Assembly (NCBI GenBank): GCA_964393545.1
Contig: CAYMUB010000037.1
Span: 1 to 24,116, forward strand
Length of the DNA: 24,116 nucleotides
Source of the DNA: CAYMUB01 sp964393545
GTDB taxonomy: Bacteria; Patescibacteriota; Microgenomatia; Daviesbacterales; UBA10151
Direction: 5' to 3'
Shown: positions 14,699-21,476 of the stretch, in pieces
Layout of the letters: each line of letters starts with the position of its first letter
How positions within the stretch are numbered: position 1 is the first letter of the stretch
Translations under genes and position numbers: made by a program
The notes under the pieces: model-generated
What the model was told of the DNA's origin: nothing
The model's input: only the letters and a program-made list of their open reading frames with translations
The model's database searches: none

Positions 14699-16228
14699 AA
14701 ACCTCTCACCTGCCTGAGCATTTTGAGTAGTGAGTAGAAAGTAACCTAGCCTTAAATATTGGACATGATTGCTAAACTGAAAAGAATTTGGTGAAAGCTC
14801 TGATAAATTAATTGGAACTAAATTATTCATAACATTACCTTTGATAAGCACCAGCATAAAATCATCAATATAAACAATTTTCCAATGTTTATCCAAAACT
14901 ACTGATTGTAAAAAGTTTTTTGCCCAGGGTGTTTGGTCAGTGTGGGAAAAAATAATTGTTTTAAAACCCCATTTTTGTTCTTCCTGCTTAAACCTTAAAT
15001 AATCAGACTGCATAGGAATGTAAGTGTCTAAAAAGAATTCCTTTGGATAAGCCTCAGGTCTGCCATCTACAAACACTTTATATTTTGGGTAGCCTCTGTA
15101 GGTAATATAACTGCCAATATCAAAGTTGTTAAAAATAGGGTTAGGCAGATCATTTGCCAAAACAAAATCCATTGCTGCTTTAACACTTTGTGTTAATTTA
15201 AGGCTTACTTCATGCTGACTATTTGAAGATCTGTAATATCCTCCATTTAAATAGGATAAACTCTCAAGGATTAGAATTCCGGCAATGATAAAGGAGAGTA
15301 TTTTAGTAACAGTATTTGGCTTGATTTGTCCAAAGTTTTGTAAAGTTGCTGGCAAGGAAAGGAAGACTAAATATGGAAAACTCCGTACATTTAACATCGC
15401 TAAAGCAACCCCTGATAAAGATAAAAGAATATTTTTAAGCTGTAAGTTTTTCTTTAGTAAAGCAACAAACAAAGACAGGGTAATAATTACAATTGAAAGT
15501 TTTACAAATAAAAAGTTGGGGTCTTTAAAGTTTATTCGTTCCAAAAGAGACATGGTTTGGTTTTCAACAATAGTGTAGCCATAGTTTTGATTAACATTTA
15601 ATGGGTAGAGCAGTCCTGTTAATCCATTAGGATTAACAAGGCTTGCGAGTATTGATAAAGTAAAAATACCTGCCAATAATTTTGTTCTGCGGGAAAGAAA
15701 ATAAATTGCTTGCAGTAGGAGCCCTACAAAAAAATAAATATGTGTATTAATCCAGATAAGTTGTATCAAGGGTAAAAGAAAAAGAAATTTTTTATTATTT
15801 TTTTCCAGTATATATAGAGTAAGAGCAGTAAACAAAAAGCTAAAAATTTCTGGTCTTAGTTCCAATCTTTCTCTTAAAACATGTAAGAAAATAAAACCAA
15901 TAGGTAAGAGTAAAGCAGAGTTTGCTAAAGGAACTAATTTCAAAATTAACCAAATAGAGAAAAGAAATATTATAATTTTTAGCACAAGCAGTATTTGTAA
16001 CAGCCCAGCTTGAGAGAAAAAATAAGCTATCACTTCAAACAACCAGTGGGTATTGGTAAAAGGAAAATCTGGATTGGTATAAGAAAATAAATTTGTTTTA
16101 GGGATGGTTCTGGTTTGTGTAATAATCTCCCCCAGTTTAATATGCCTGCCCAAATCCTGATTAAAAGACTCATCAGTCCTGAATAAAAATGAGAATACAA
16201 ATAAGAGTAGTAGGAGTTTAGGCCACAT
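14678..16228 (-). CDS. GT-C-like polytopic membrane protein
   Basis: This 516-residue membrane protein has about ten hydrophobic segments and a soluble C-terminal domain. The first outer loop, DLGRHIKLGE (from D25) followed by IPKTNLFSYT and a Trp-containing stretch, matches a widespread bacterial family with the pattern D-x-x-x-H-x-x-x-G-E then P-x-x-D/N-x-F-S-Y-T. The later block FVDGRPEAYP also recurs in that family. It resembles GT-C glycosyltransferases, but no activity has been assigned that I know of. The C terminus resembles a single TPR-like helical hairpin. It overlaps the DUF475 gene by 21 bases. A TACAAT box 6 bases upstream supports the ATG at 16228. Confidence 0.7.
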   Translation of the reverse strand: MWPKLLLLLFVFSFLFRTDESFNQDLGRHIKLGEIITQTRTIPKTNLFSYTNPDFPFTNTHWLFEVIAYFFSQAGLLQILLVLKIIIFLFSIWLILKLVPLANSALLLPIGFIFLHVLRERLELRPEIFSFLFTALTLYILEKNNKKFLFLLPLIQLIWINTHIYFFVGLLLQAIYFLSRRTKLLAGIFTLSILASLVNPNGLTGLLYPLNVNQNYGYTIVENQTMSLLERINFKDPNFLFVKLSIVIITLSLFVALLKKNLQLKNILLSLSGVALAMLNVRSFPYLVFLSLPATLQNFGQIKPNTVTKILSFIIAGILILESLSYLNGGYYRSSNSQHEVSLKLTQSVKAAMDFVLANDLPNPIFNNFDIGSYITYRGYPKYKVFVDGRPEAYPKEFFLDTYIPMQSDYLRFKQEEQKWGFKTIIFSHTDQTPWAKNFLQSVVLDKHWKIVYIDDFMLVLIKGNVMNNLVPINLSELSPNSFQFSNHVQYLRLGYFLLTTQNAQAGERFLVRGRF

Positions 16229-16240
16229 GCAGAAATTGTA
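16229..16240 (-). promoter_or_regulatory. -10 box of the GT-C-like gene, leaderless layout
   Basis: TACAAT on the minus strand (16235-16240) lies 6 bases before the ATG at 16228. No room remains for a Shine-Dalgarno sequence if transcription starts here. Confidence 0.45.
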
Positions 16241-16246
16241 TCATGT

Positions 16247-16945
16247 TCAATATCCTGTGAAGTTTTCTTTTATAATGTTTTCCTCTCTTACTCCAGCTTT
16301 GATCAAGGCGTTTTCAACCCCCTCCACCATAGCAGGTGGGCCAACAACCATATAAAGATTGCTATTTACATCAGGAAAATATTCCTTTATAAATTCAGAA
16401 TTGATTATCCTCTTCTCCCTTTTCCAATTTGAATCATCAGTCATAGTCAAGATTAATTTAAAGTCAGGAATAGTAAATTGCTGAAGATATTCTAAAAAGG
16501 GTGTTGAGGATTGATTTCTGTTGGAATAAAGAAGAGTAATCTGGTATGGTTTTCTAGTTTCTTTAATAAACTCCAGCATACTTAAAAAGGGAGTAATTCC
16601 TATTCCTCCAGCAATAAAAACTAAGGGTTTTAATGGGTTTTCTGGCAAAGTAAATATTCCGGCAATAGGTCCCAGTTCTACCTCTGATCCTTCAGGTAAT
16701 TCTTGTAAGGTTTTTTTAAATCCACTATTGGATATTCTAGTTGTTATAGTTAAAATATTGGATTGGCTAGGAGAGTTATTTATAGAAAATTGTCTTTTTG
16801 ATCCCCTTTCATCTGGGTAATTAAGCTTTGGTAAATTAACAAAAACATATTGACCAGGTTTAAAGGAGACTGATTGATTTAACTCAAAAGTAACTCTTAA
16901 TGTGCCAACTGCAACAAACTCTTTATTTTTTATCCGTCCTACCAT
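16247..16945 (-). CDS. Ferredoxin/flavodoxin-type FAD-NAD(P) oxidoreductase
   Basis: This 232-residue protein is a minimal ferredoxin-NADP reductase-fold flavoprotein. An FAD-binding barrel covers about 1-100, with RQFSIN (51-56) as the flavin motif and GPIAGIF near 92-98. The NAD(P) domain follows with GGIGITPF (113-120) and VVGPPAMVEGVE near 198-209. The C-terminal ENFTGY fits the conserved aromatic end of the family. There is no attached iron-sulfur domain, so it needs a separate electron partner; the small ferredoxin encoded at 8053-8349 is one possibility by content only. It diverges from the Fic gene across 82 bases. Confidence 0.88.
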   Translation of the reverse strand: MVGRIKNKEFVAVGTLRVTFELNQSVSFKPGQYVFVNLPKLNYPDERGSKRQFSINNSPSQSNILTITTRISNSGFKKTLQELPEGSEVELGPIAGIFTLPENPLKPLVFIAGGIGITPFLSMLEFIKETRKPYQITLLYSNRNQSSTPFLEYLQQFTIPDFKLILTMTDDSNWKREKRIINSEFIKEYFPDVNSNLYMVVGPPAMVEGVENALIKAGVREENIIKENFTGY

Positions 16946-16952
16946 ACAATAT

Positions 16953-16958
16953 ACTATA
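16953..16958 (-). promoter_or_regulatory. -10 box of the flavin reductase gene
   Basis: TATAGT on the minus strand lies 7 bases before the ATG at 16945, again implying a leaderless message. It sits in a stretch of alternating TATA that could hold other start points. Confidence 0.4.
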
Positions 16959-16974
16959 TACCATATACTGATTG

Positions 16975-17007
16975 TTGCGCGATATCTTGCGTGATTATTG
17001 CGTGACC
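16975..17007 (+). repeat. Triple TTGCGYGAT array before the Fic gene (probable operator)
   Basis: Three copies of TTGCGYGA(T) start at 16975, 16987 and 16998, spaced 12 and 11 bases, or about one helical turn. They lie just upstream of the -10 box at 17013 and cover the place of the -35 box. A protein bound here would be expected to block the promoter. An array with the same 12/11 spacing follows the gene (18076-18107). Confidence 0.7.
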
Positions 17008-17012
17008 TATGG

Positions 17013-17018
17013 TATAAT
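17013..17018 (+). promoter_or_regulatory. -10 box of the Fic gene
   Basis: A perfect TATAAT ends 9 bases before the ATG at 17028, so the message is nearly leaderless. The -35 position falls within the triple repeat, consistent with repression by a factor bound there. Confidence 0.6.
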
Positions 17019-17027
17019 TAAATAGCT

Positions 17028-18086
17028 ATGTTTGAACCCAAATACATAATTTCTCCCAAAACCCTGTCTAATATGACAGAGATTGCTGAGATTAAAGCTG
17101 TGGTGGAGAGATCCAGGGTTTTACCGCTTAACGAGGCTCAACTAAGACGTCAGGCTATCCTTAGAATGGCGCACACCTCAACCTCGATTGAAGGAAATAA
17201 ACTGGCCCAATTTGAGGTAGGTAAAGTTATTGAGGGAAAGTCTGTTAGAGGTTCGGAGAAAGATGTTTTGGAGGTAGAAAATTATTATAAAGCTTTAAAA
17301 TTTTTAGATCAGTTAGCCAAATCAAAATTCCCTATCACTTTGGATGAGGTTTTAACATTACATAAAACTACAATTGCAGGATTGGTTGATAAAGAAAAAT
17401 CAGGAAAATTCAGACCTGCTGATGTGTATGTACTTGATGATTTGGGTGATGGCAGAGAGGTTTTAAGGTTTAAAGCTCCTCCTGCTCACCAAGTGAAAAG
17501 ATTGGTGGAGGATTTACTGGACTGGCTAAAAAATTCTAAAAAAGATAGTATTCATCCAATTATTAAAGCTGGAATATTACACTTAGAGTTTGTTTCCATC
17601 CACCCTTTTACAGATGGAAATGGCAGGGTGGCCAGATTACTAACCCAACTTCAGCTATATAAAGATCAGTGGGATTTTAGAAAAATTTTAGTTTTGGAGG
17701 AATTTTATAACCGGGACAGAATGTTATATTATAATGCAGAACAGGCAGTTCAGGGCAAACATTATACCAAGGAAGCAGATTTTACTTCCTGGCTGGAGTA
17801 TTTTACTTCTGGTTTTTTGGTAGAAGCCAGAAAGGTTTTAGAGCAAATTCAATCAATTGGGTTTGGTAAAGTAAGTAAAAAGAGTGAACAAATATTCCTT
17901 GATAAAGATGAAATACAAATTATGGATTTTTTAACTACCACAGGCAGAATTACATCAGAAGATGTAGTTGATGTGTTGGGAGTAGCCAAAAGAACAGCTC
18001 AGCTTAAACTTAAAACCTTAGCAGACAAAAAATTGCTTAAATTAAATGGTAAAGGTCCAAGTTCTTACTATCTTCTTGCGCGATAG
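17028..18086 (+). CDS. Fic family protein with N-terminal inhibitory helix and C-terminal winged helix
   Basis: Fic enzymes transfer AMP or related groups to hydroxyl side chains of target proteins. The active loop HPFTDGNGR is at 192-200, a full match to HxFx(D/E)GNGRxxR. A class II-type inhibitory motif, TSTSIEGN (50-57), carries the self-inhibiting glutamate E55, so activity is likely switched by release of this helix. The C-terminal 60 residues (about 292-350) look like a winged helix-turn-helix (RITSEDVVDVLGVAKRTAQ), suggesting DNA binding and autoregulation. The gene is flanked on both sides by the same triple repeat, and its last codons and stop (GCG CGA TAG) are part of the downstream array. 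It may be a free-standing chromosomal regulator or a mobile cargo gene. Confidence 0.9.
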   Translation: MFEPKYIISPKTLSNMTEIAEIKAVVERSRVLPLNEAQLRRQAILRMAHTSTSIEGNKLAQFEVGKVIEGKSVRGSEKDVLEVENYYKALKFLDQLAKSKFPITLDEVLTLHKTTIAGLVDKEKSGKFRPADVYVLDDLGDGREVLRFKAPPAHQVKRLVEDLLDWLKNSKKDSIHPIIKAGILHLEFVSIHPFTDGNGRVARLLTQLQLYKDQWDFRKILVLEEFYNRDRMLYYNAEQAVQGKHYTKEADFTSWLEYFTSGFLVEARKVLEQIQSIGFGKVSKKSEQIFLDKDEIQIMDFLTTTGRITSEDVVDVLGVAKRTAQLKLKTLADKKLLKLNGKGPSSYYLLAR

Positions 18087-18107
18087 TATGCGTGATTCTT
18101 GCGCTAT
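18076..18107 (+). repeat. Triple TTGCGYGAT-like array after the Fic gene
   Basis: Copies TTGCGCGAT, ATGCGTGAT and TTGCGCTAT start at 18076, 18088 and 18099. The 12- and 11-base spacing is identical to the array at 16975-17007, and the orientation is the same. The first copy encodes the last residues of the Fic protein. Confidence 0.65.
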
Positions 18108-18117
18108 TGCTTTTTTT
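18080..18117 (+). terminator. Possible terminator of the Fic gene
   Basis: GCGATAG (18080-18086) pairs with CTATTGC (18104-18110), with one G-T pair, around a 17-base loop. Seven T residues follow (18111-18117). The loop is long and the hairpin is built from the repeat array, so the call is moderate. Confidence 0.45.
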
Positions 18118-18174
18118 GAAGCTATGTGGGACAATAGCCAATAGTGGTTAGAGTGTATTTAGTGTTTTTACAGT

Positions 18175-18214
18175 AATTCACCTCCACAGTATTTAAAAAG
18201 ATGGGAGGTGAATT
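18175..18214 (+). promoter_or_regulatory. Hairpin enclosing the Shine-Dalgarno of the RRM gene
   Basis: AATTCACCTCC (18175-18185) is the exact reverse complement of GGAGGTGAATT (18204-18214), giving an 11-bp perfect stem with an 18-base loop. The 3' arm contains the strongest Shine-Dalgarno sequence in the window (GGGAGGTG, 18203-18210), which the stem would hide completely. Opening by heat, cold-shock refolding or RNA-binding proteins would expose it. The mechanism is inference; the pairing is seen directly. I could not assign a promoter for this gene with confidence. Confidence 0.65.
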
Positions 18215-18217
18215 TAT

Positions 18218-18478
18218 ATAAATAACAAGAAATTGTTCGTTGGTTCTTTACCTTGGGGTGTTGATGACGCCGGACTTGCTCAGATTTTTGCGCAAGCAGG
18301 TACAGTTGTTTCAGCTCAAGTTGTAAAAGATAGAGAAACAGGCAGATCAAGAGGCTTTGGATTTGTTGAAATGTCAACAGATGAAGAAGCAAATGCTGCG
18401 GTTTCAAACTTAAACGGAACAGATGTTGAAGGTCGAAAGATCGTTGTTAACATTGCCCGTCCAAGAGAAGACCGTTAA
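18218..18478 (+). CDS. RRM-domain RNA-binding protein with non-ATG start
   Basis: This small single RNA recognition motif protein of about 86 residues resembles the cold-inducible Rbp proteins of cyanobacteria. RNP2 is LFVGSL and RNP1 is RGFGFVEM; a short basic tail ARPREDR closes it. No ATG or GTG exists in frame. The ATA at 18218 lies 9 bases after GGAGG and would give the usual N terminus of the type M-N-N-K-K-L-F-V-G. TTG at 18233 is the alternative but would start inside the first beta strand, 24 bases from GGAGG. ATT at 18212 is also possible. A short frame from ATG 18201 (six codons) ends at a TAA overlapping the ATA. Translation is probably controlled by the hairpin upstream. Confidence 0.82.
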   Translation: MNNKKLFVGSLPWGVDDAGLAQIFAQAGTVVSAQVVKDRETGRSRGFGFVEMSTDEEANAAVSNLNGTDVEGRKIVVNIARPREDR

Positions 18479-18504
18479 TCCCGATTAAATCGGGATTAAG
18501 TTTT
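18475..18504 (+). terminator. Terminator of the RRM gene
   Basis: TTAATCCCGA (18475-18484) and TCGGGATTAA (18490-18499) form a perfect 10-bp stem with a 5-base loop, followed by GTTTT. The stem includes the TAA stop of the RRM gene. Confidence 0.7.
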
Positions 18505-18525
18505 AAGGTATTTGATACCTTAAAA
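18501..18525 (-). terminator. Hairpin at the end of the RibD_C gene
   Basis: TTTTAAGGTAT and ATACCTTAAAA form a perfect 11-bp stem with a 3-base loop. It includes the stop and last codons of the minus-strand RibD_C gene. With the adjacent hairpin it makes a two-sided termination zone between convergent genes. It lacks a long T tract on the minus strand, so it may instead stabilise mRNA ends. Confidence 0.45.
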
Positions 18526-19153
18526 ACAACTCATCCGCAATTTCTTTAACAGAGATTAGTTTGAGTTTGAACTTATCAGGTGGAAGCAAGATTCCTTCAA
18601 CTAAAGTTTTGGTTGAGTTGGGCTTGCTTCCAAATATTTTAGGGGCAATTGTTAAAAATATCTCATCTATTAATCCCATCTTTAAAAATGATCCCAGCAA
18701 GTTTGGTCCTCCTTCTACCAACACATGTTTATGTCCAAGATCTTGTAATTCTTCTACTAAGGAGGTTAAATCACCAGAGAATATTGAAGCTACACCTCGA
18801 AGGTGTAAACCTAAACTTTTGGGGTGTTTGGTGATAACATAATATGGAAGATTAGTACTTTTTCCCATTGCTCTCCTCATTTTTTTAAATAAGGGCTTGT
18901 TAATACTTTCTAAAGTTTTATCTCCAAATTGTCTGGCTAAGTTTCCTCCATGAATTAAACAATCTGCATAAGCTCTGAGATCTACTAGCACTTCATAATC
19001 TTTTTTGGAACCAATTGGCCAATATCCCTGCCTGCCGGCAGGCAGGCCATCTTCAGATATAGCTACCTTACCATCTAATGTCTGAACAAAATTAGTATAG
19101 AAAAAAGGTCTGTTTTTGGGAGTTTTGGAAAACTTAAGATTTGGATATAACAT
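18503..19153 (-). CDS. RibD C-terminal (dihydrofolate reductase-like) domain protein
   Basis: This 216-residue NAD(P)H-dependent reductase has the dihydrofolate-reductase fold of RibD_C, which in riboflavin synthesis reduces the ribosyl side chain of a pyrimidine intermediate. The family hallmark FVQTLDGKVA is at 22-31; VLVEGGPNLLGSFLKMGLIDE and the late TIAPKIFG also match. No deaminase domain is attached. Between residues 36 and 43 the insert GLPAGRQG comes from a 20-bp palindrome in the DNA, in frame, in a surface loop after the first strand. It overlaps the upstream ECF-S-like gene by 20 bases on the same strand, so the two are co-expressed. The true substrate may be a pterin or flavin precursor. 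Confidence 0.85.
   Translation of the reverse strand: MLYPNLKFSKTPKNRPFFYTNFVQTLDGKVAISEDGLPAGRQGYWPIGSKKDYEVLVDLRAYADCLIHGGNLARQFGDKTLESINKPLFKKMRRAMGKSTNLPYYVITKHPKSLGLHLRGVASIFSGDLTSLVEELQDLGHKHVLVEGGPNLLGSFLKMGLIDEIFLTIAPKIFGSKPNSTKTLVEGILLPPDKFKLKLISVKEIADELFLRYQIP
19027..19046. repeat. 20-bp perfect palindrome inserted in the RibD_C gene
   Basis: CCTGCCTGCC followed directly by its reverse complement GGCAGGCAGG makes a 20-base perfect palindrome that is 80% G+C inside an AT-rich gene. It encodes LPAGRQ in frame. From memory, this peptide recurs inside unrelated CPR proteins, so it is probably one copy of a dispersed palindromic element. Confidence 0.75.
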
Positions 19154-19799
19154 TTTCCAGGGATGGAAGAATCTTCCTTGCAGCCAAATAAGAGAGGGTA
19201 TTTTTTACTATGATGAATGATATAGCAATCCCTGAAGCAAAAAGTAATCTTTCAGCAATTACCACAGGAATAAGTCCTTGCCAAACAGCTGCTTTTAAAT
19301 TAAAAGCCCAAATCCAAGCTGCTCCTCCAACTGCATGTGCAGTAAAAGTAGCACCCAAGCCTCTCATGAATAAGTTATTCCTAAATCTGTAAGCAATTAA
19401 AGGGATGATCCAAAATAAAGTGTAATATGGTACTTGCCTGCCATATGGATGAGAGAGAAAAACCAGAATTGCCAGCACTGGAACTGCTAAAATCCACTTA
19501 CCACTCTTTTTTTGGATAGTAGCAAAGTAGTATGTAGCAAATAAAATTGGGAATAATCTGATAATTACACCTGTAGTAAAAGGAGTGTGTTTAACTAAGT
19601 TATTAACAACTTCTACTGTTAAGACTGATGCTACCCCAAAAAATGGACCCAGGAAGACTCCGGCAATTGGAGCAAACAAATCAAATAAAGTAAAAGAGAC
19701 ATTGGATCCGGCTAATTTATTAAAAGGAATTTGTAGACTCCCAAATCCTACTAAGGTAAATAGGACTAAAAAGAATATCCTTTTTTGCAGCTTGATCAT
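19134..19799 (-). CDS. ECF-transporter S-component-like membrane protein
   Basis: This membrane protein of 221 residues from the ATG at 19799 has about six hydrophobic segments. An earlier TTG at 19835 would add 12 residues and lies 3 bases after the MFS stop. The block LFDLFAPIAGVFLGPFFGVAS is typical of substrate-binding S subunits of energy-coupling-factor vitamin transporters, which lie in the membrane and capture the vitamin. No ATPase or T subunit gene is in the window, so it would rely on shared EcfA/EcfT encoded elsewhere. Its end overlaps the RibD_C gene by 20 bases, hinting at riboflavin- or folate-related cargo; this is inference. Confidence 0.65.
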   Translation of the reverse strand: MIKLQKRIFFLVLFTLVGFGSLQIPFNKLAGSNVSFTLFDLFAPIAGVFLGPFFGVASVLTVEVVNNLVKHTPFTTGVIIRLFPILFATYYFATIQKKSGKWILAVPVLAILVFLSHPYGRQVPYYTLFWIIPLIAYRFRNNLFMRGLGATFTAHAVGGAAWIWAFNLKAAVWQGLIPVVIAERLLFASGIAISFIIVKNTLSYLAARKILPSLENVISKS

Positions 19800-19838
19800 T
19801 GTAGGTTGAGTTAAAGATAATAAAATCCCTTTCAAATG

Positions 19839-21101
19839 TCAATAGTCTTTGATGTGGGCCGGGGTGGTAGAACCTTTATATAAAAAGATAAATAGAATTC
19901 CTGAGGATATTATGATTACTGAAGCTACAATCAAAGGAGTCTCAGGAGTAAAAGAAGCTGCTATAAAGCCGGATAAAATTGGGGGAATCAGTTGAGCTAA
20001 GGCTTGAATGGAAGCACTAATTCCCAAAATTTCACCCTGGATTTTTTGATCAGCAGATCTGGATATTAACCCTGTCAGATTGGCAAATGATAGCCCATTA
20101 CAGATTGCTATGAATGGTATCAGGGTATATAACATCCATGAGTTTCCTGCAAAATACATCAGTCCTATAAAAACACCATCTAAAATTAGAGTAAAAGACA
20201 GCACCTCTTTTTCACTAAAATATTTAGCCAGTCTTCTGGTAACTATTGCTTGGGTAAAAGCAATCCAAAGTCCCATAAAAGAGAAAAGATCACCCACTCC
20301 TCCTTGGGTAAAGTGAAACTTTCTGATTAAAAACACACTAAAAAATGTTATAAAGAAAGTAAATCCGGAAAAGAAAATAAAATTTGTCATAAATAAAAAT
20401 CTAAGACTTTTAATTTGAAAGGCTTTGAAAATATTAACAATTGCTTTCCCCCACTGAACTTGAGCAGATTTATTTAAGAACTTATTAGTTTCTGAAAAAT
20501 TAAATTTAACTGAGAAAGCATTAATTAAACTCAAAATTGCAGCAAAGTAAAAAGGAATGGTGGGATTAAAAAAAGGCAAAACAGCAGGATCAGATAACTT
20601 TCCGCCCAAAAATGGTCCAATGATAAAACCAATGCCAAAGGCAGCTCCAATTAAACCAAAGTTTTTGGCCCTATCTTCTGGTTTGGTTACATCAGCAATA
20701 GATGCTTGAGCCACAGATAAGTTTCCAGAGGTGATACCAGCTATGGCTCTGGCAATAAAAAGCAAAGGGATATTTTTGATAGAGATAGCAAAAGCAAACA
20801 AAGCATATGAGGCAGAGGTACCAAAAAGAGTGTTCATTAAAATAGGTTTTCTGCCAAATTTATCTGACATTTGTCCCAGAATTGAAGTAGAAAATAACTG
20901 CATTAAAGGGAATATAGCTGTAATAAGTCCCAGTAGAATAAAACCTGATTGTACTGATACCCCAGCAGGCAAAAGATAAAAGCTGGAAGTTGGATCTGCC
21001 AACAAAAGAGGCACAATAGGAATTAAAATCCCAAACCCCAAAGCATCTAAAAAGATGGTGAAGATAATAATGGTCAGCTGGTTTTTTAAAATTTTTCCCA
21101 T
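19839..21101 (-). CDS. MFS transporter, TetA-like drug/metabolite exporter
   Basis: A complete 420-residue permease with twelve predicted membrane helices. Motif A between helices 2 and 3 is GQMSDKFGRKP (76-86). The first helix has FLDALGFGILIPIVP, and the fourth-fifth helix region has ARAIAGITSGNLSVAQASIADVT, both close to the TetA/Bcr-type proton antiporters. Proton-driven export of a small molecule is the likely role. The gene ends in TGA at 19839, showing TGA is a stop here. It is the first gene of an operon with the ECF-S-like and RibD_C genes. Its start follows an intergenic repeat (21108-21140). Confidence 0.9.
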   Translation of the reverse strand: MGKILKNQLTIIIFTIFLDALGFGILIPIVPLLLADPTSSFYLLPAGVSVQSGFILLGLITAIFPLMQLFSTSILGQMSDKFGRKPILMNTLFGTSASYALFAFAISIKNIPLLFIARAIAGITSGNLSVAQASIADVTKPEDRAKNFGLIGAAFGIGFIIGPFLGGKLSDPAVLPFFNPTIPFYFAAILSLINAFSVKFNFSETNKFLNKSAQVQWGKAIVNIFKAFQIKSLRFLFMTNFIFFSGFTFFITFFSVFLIRKFHFTQGGVGDLFSFMGLWIAFTQAIVTRRLAKYFSEKEVLSFTLILDGVFIGLMYFAGNSWMLYTLIPFIAICNGLSFANLTGLISRSADQKIQGEILGISASIQALAQLIPPILSGFIAASFTPETPLIVASVIIISSGILFIFLYKGSTTPAHIKDY

Positions 21102-21107
21102 AAAAAT

Positions 21108-21140
21108 GTCGACCTTTTTAAAAAAATCCGAACTCGTTTC
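21108..21140. repeat. Intergenic repeat, copy A
   Basis: About 33 bases matching 22375-22409 at 29 of 35 aligned positions, including two single-base gaps, in the same orientation. The shared core is AAAAATCCGAAC followed by TCGTTT. The two copies bracket the BRO-like gene and the gene remnant next to it. Beyond it a small palindrome GCGCA/TGCGC (21157-21169) has only loose similarity to the DNA after copy B. Confidence 0.55.
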
Positions 21141-21151
21141 AAGTCGAATCC
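21119..21151 (-). terminator. Possible terminator between BRO region and MFS gene
   Basis: On the minus strand GGATTCGACT (21142-21151) pairs with AGTTCGGATT (21125-21134 area) with one bulged base and several G-T pairs, then runs into seven T residues (21120-21126). It would stop transcripts from the BRO side before the MFS operon. It is formed by repeat copy A, so it may be only a decayed palindrome. Confidence 0.35.
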
Positions 21152-21177
21152 GGTAGGCGCACTATGCGCAGAAGAGT

Positions 21178-21312
21178 TTATTCAATTCTCTTAACTGTTT
21201 TCAAAATATCATTAAAAATACTTTCATATTGTGAATCTGATTGTATGGGATATGATATTAAAAACGCATAATAAGGAGCTCCTTTATACAGTATTTCATA
21301 AAAACGGTTGTA
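21178..21312 (-). pseudogene. C-terminal remnant of a lost gene
   Basis: A 44-codon frame without a start reads as real protein: NRFYEILYKGAPYYAFLISY followed by PIQSDSQYESIFNDILKTVK and RIE. The pattern of an aromatic-rich sheet then an amphipathic helix resembles the C terminus of small secreted or lipoprotein-like bacterial proteins. Upstream it is closed by TAA (21313-21315). A short start-like piece (MQTKSEDIDYQED from ATG 21368) lies in another frame, as after a frameshift. The rest of the 375-base gap 21102-21476 holds repeat copy A and AT-rich DNA with no other gene that I can support. Confidence 0.45.
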
Positions 21313-21476
21313 TTACAATTGGAATTTTAATCTTCCTGATAATCTATGTCTTCTGATTTAGTTTGCATTAGATAGTAAGTCTTGTTTTAAGATTCGTTAA
21401 CTGTTAAATTTTTCATGGACTCAACATTTTACGAATTGTGTTTTTTAATGGCGTAATCGGACAACAGTGAATTTCT

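Noticed and set aside
15285..15578. Plus-strand open frame opposite the GT-C-like gene
   Set aside because: It is a shadow of the minus-strand coding sequence, with no family resemblance and no start signals.
16975..18107. CRISPR-like interpretation of the TTGCGYGAT arrays
   Set aside because: Units are 9 bases with 2-3 base gaps and only three copies per site. There are no spacers and no cas genes, so an operator-type array fits better.
21120..21170. tRNA-like sequence TTCAAGTCGAATCC near 21137
   Set aside because: It resembles a T-arm, but no acceptor, D or anticodon stem fits around it. It is part of the intergenic repeat and its hairpin.
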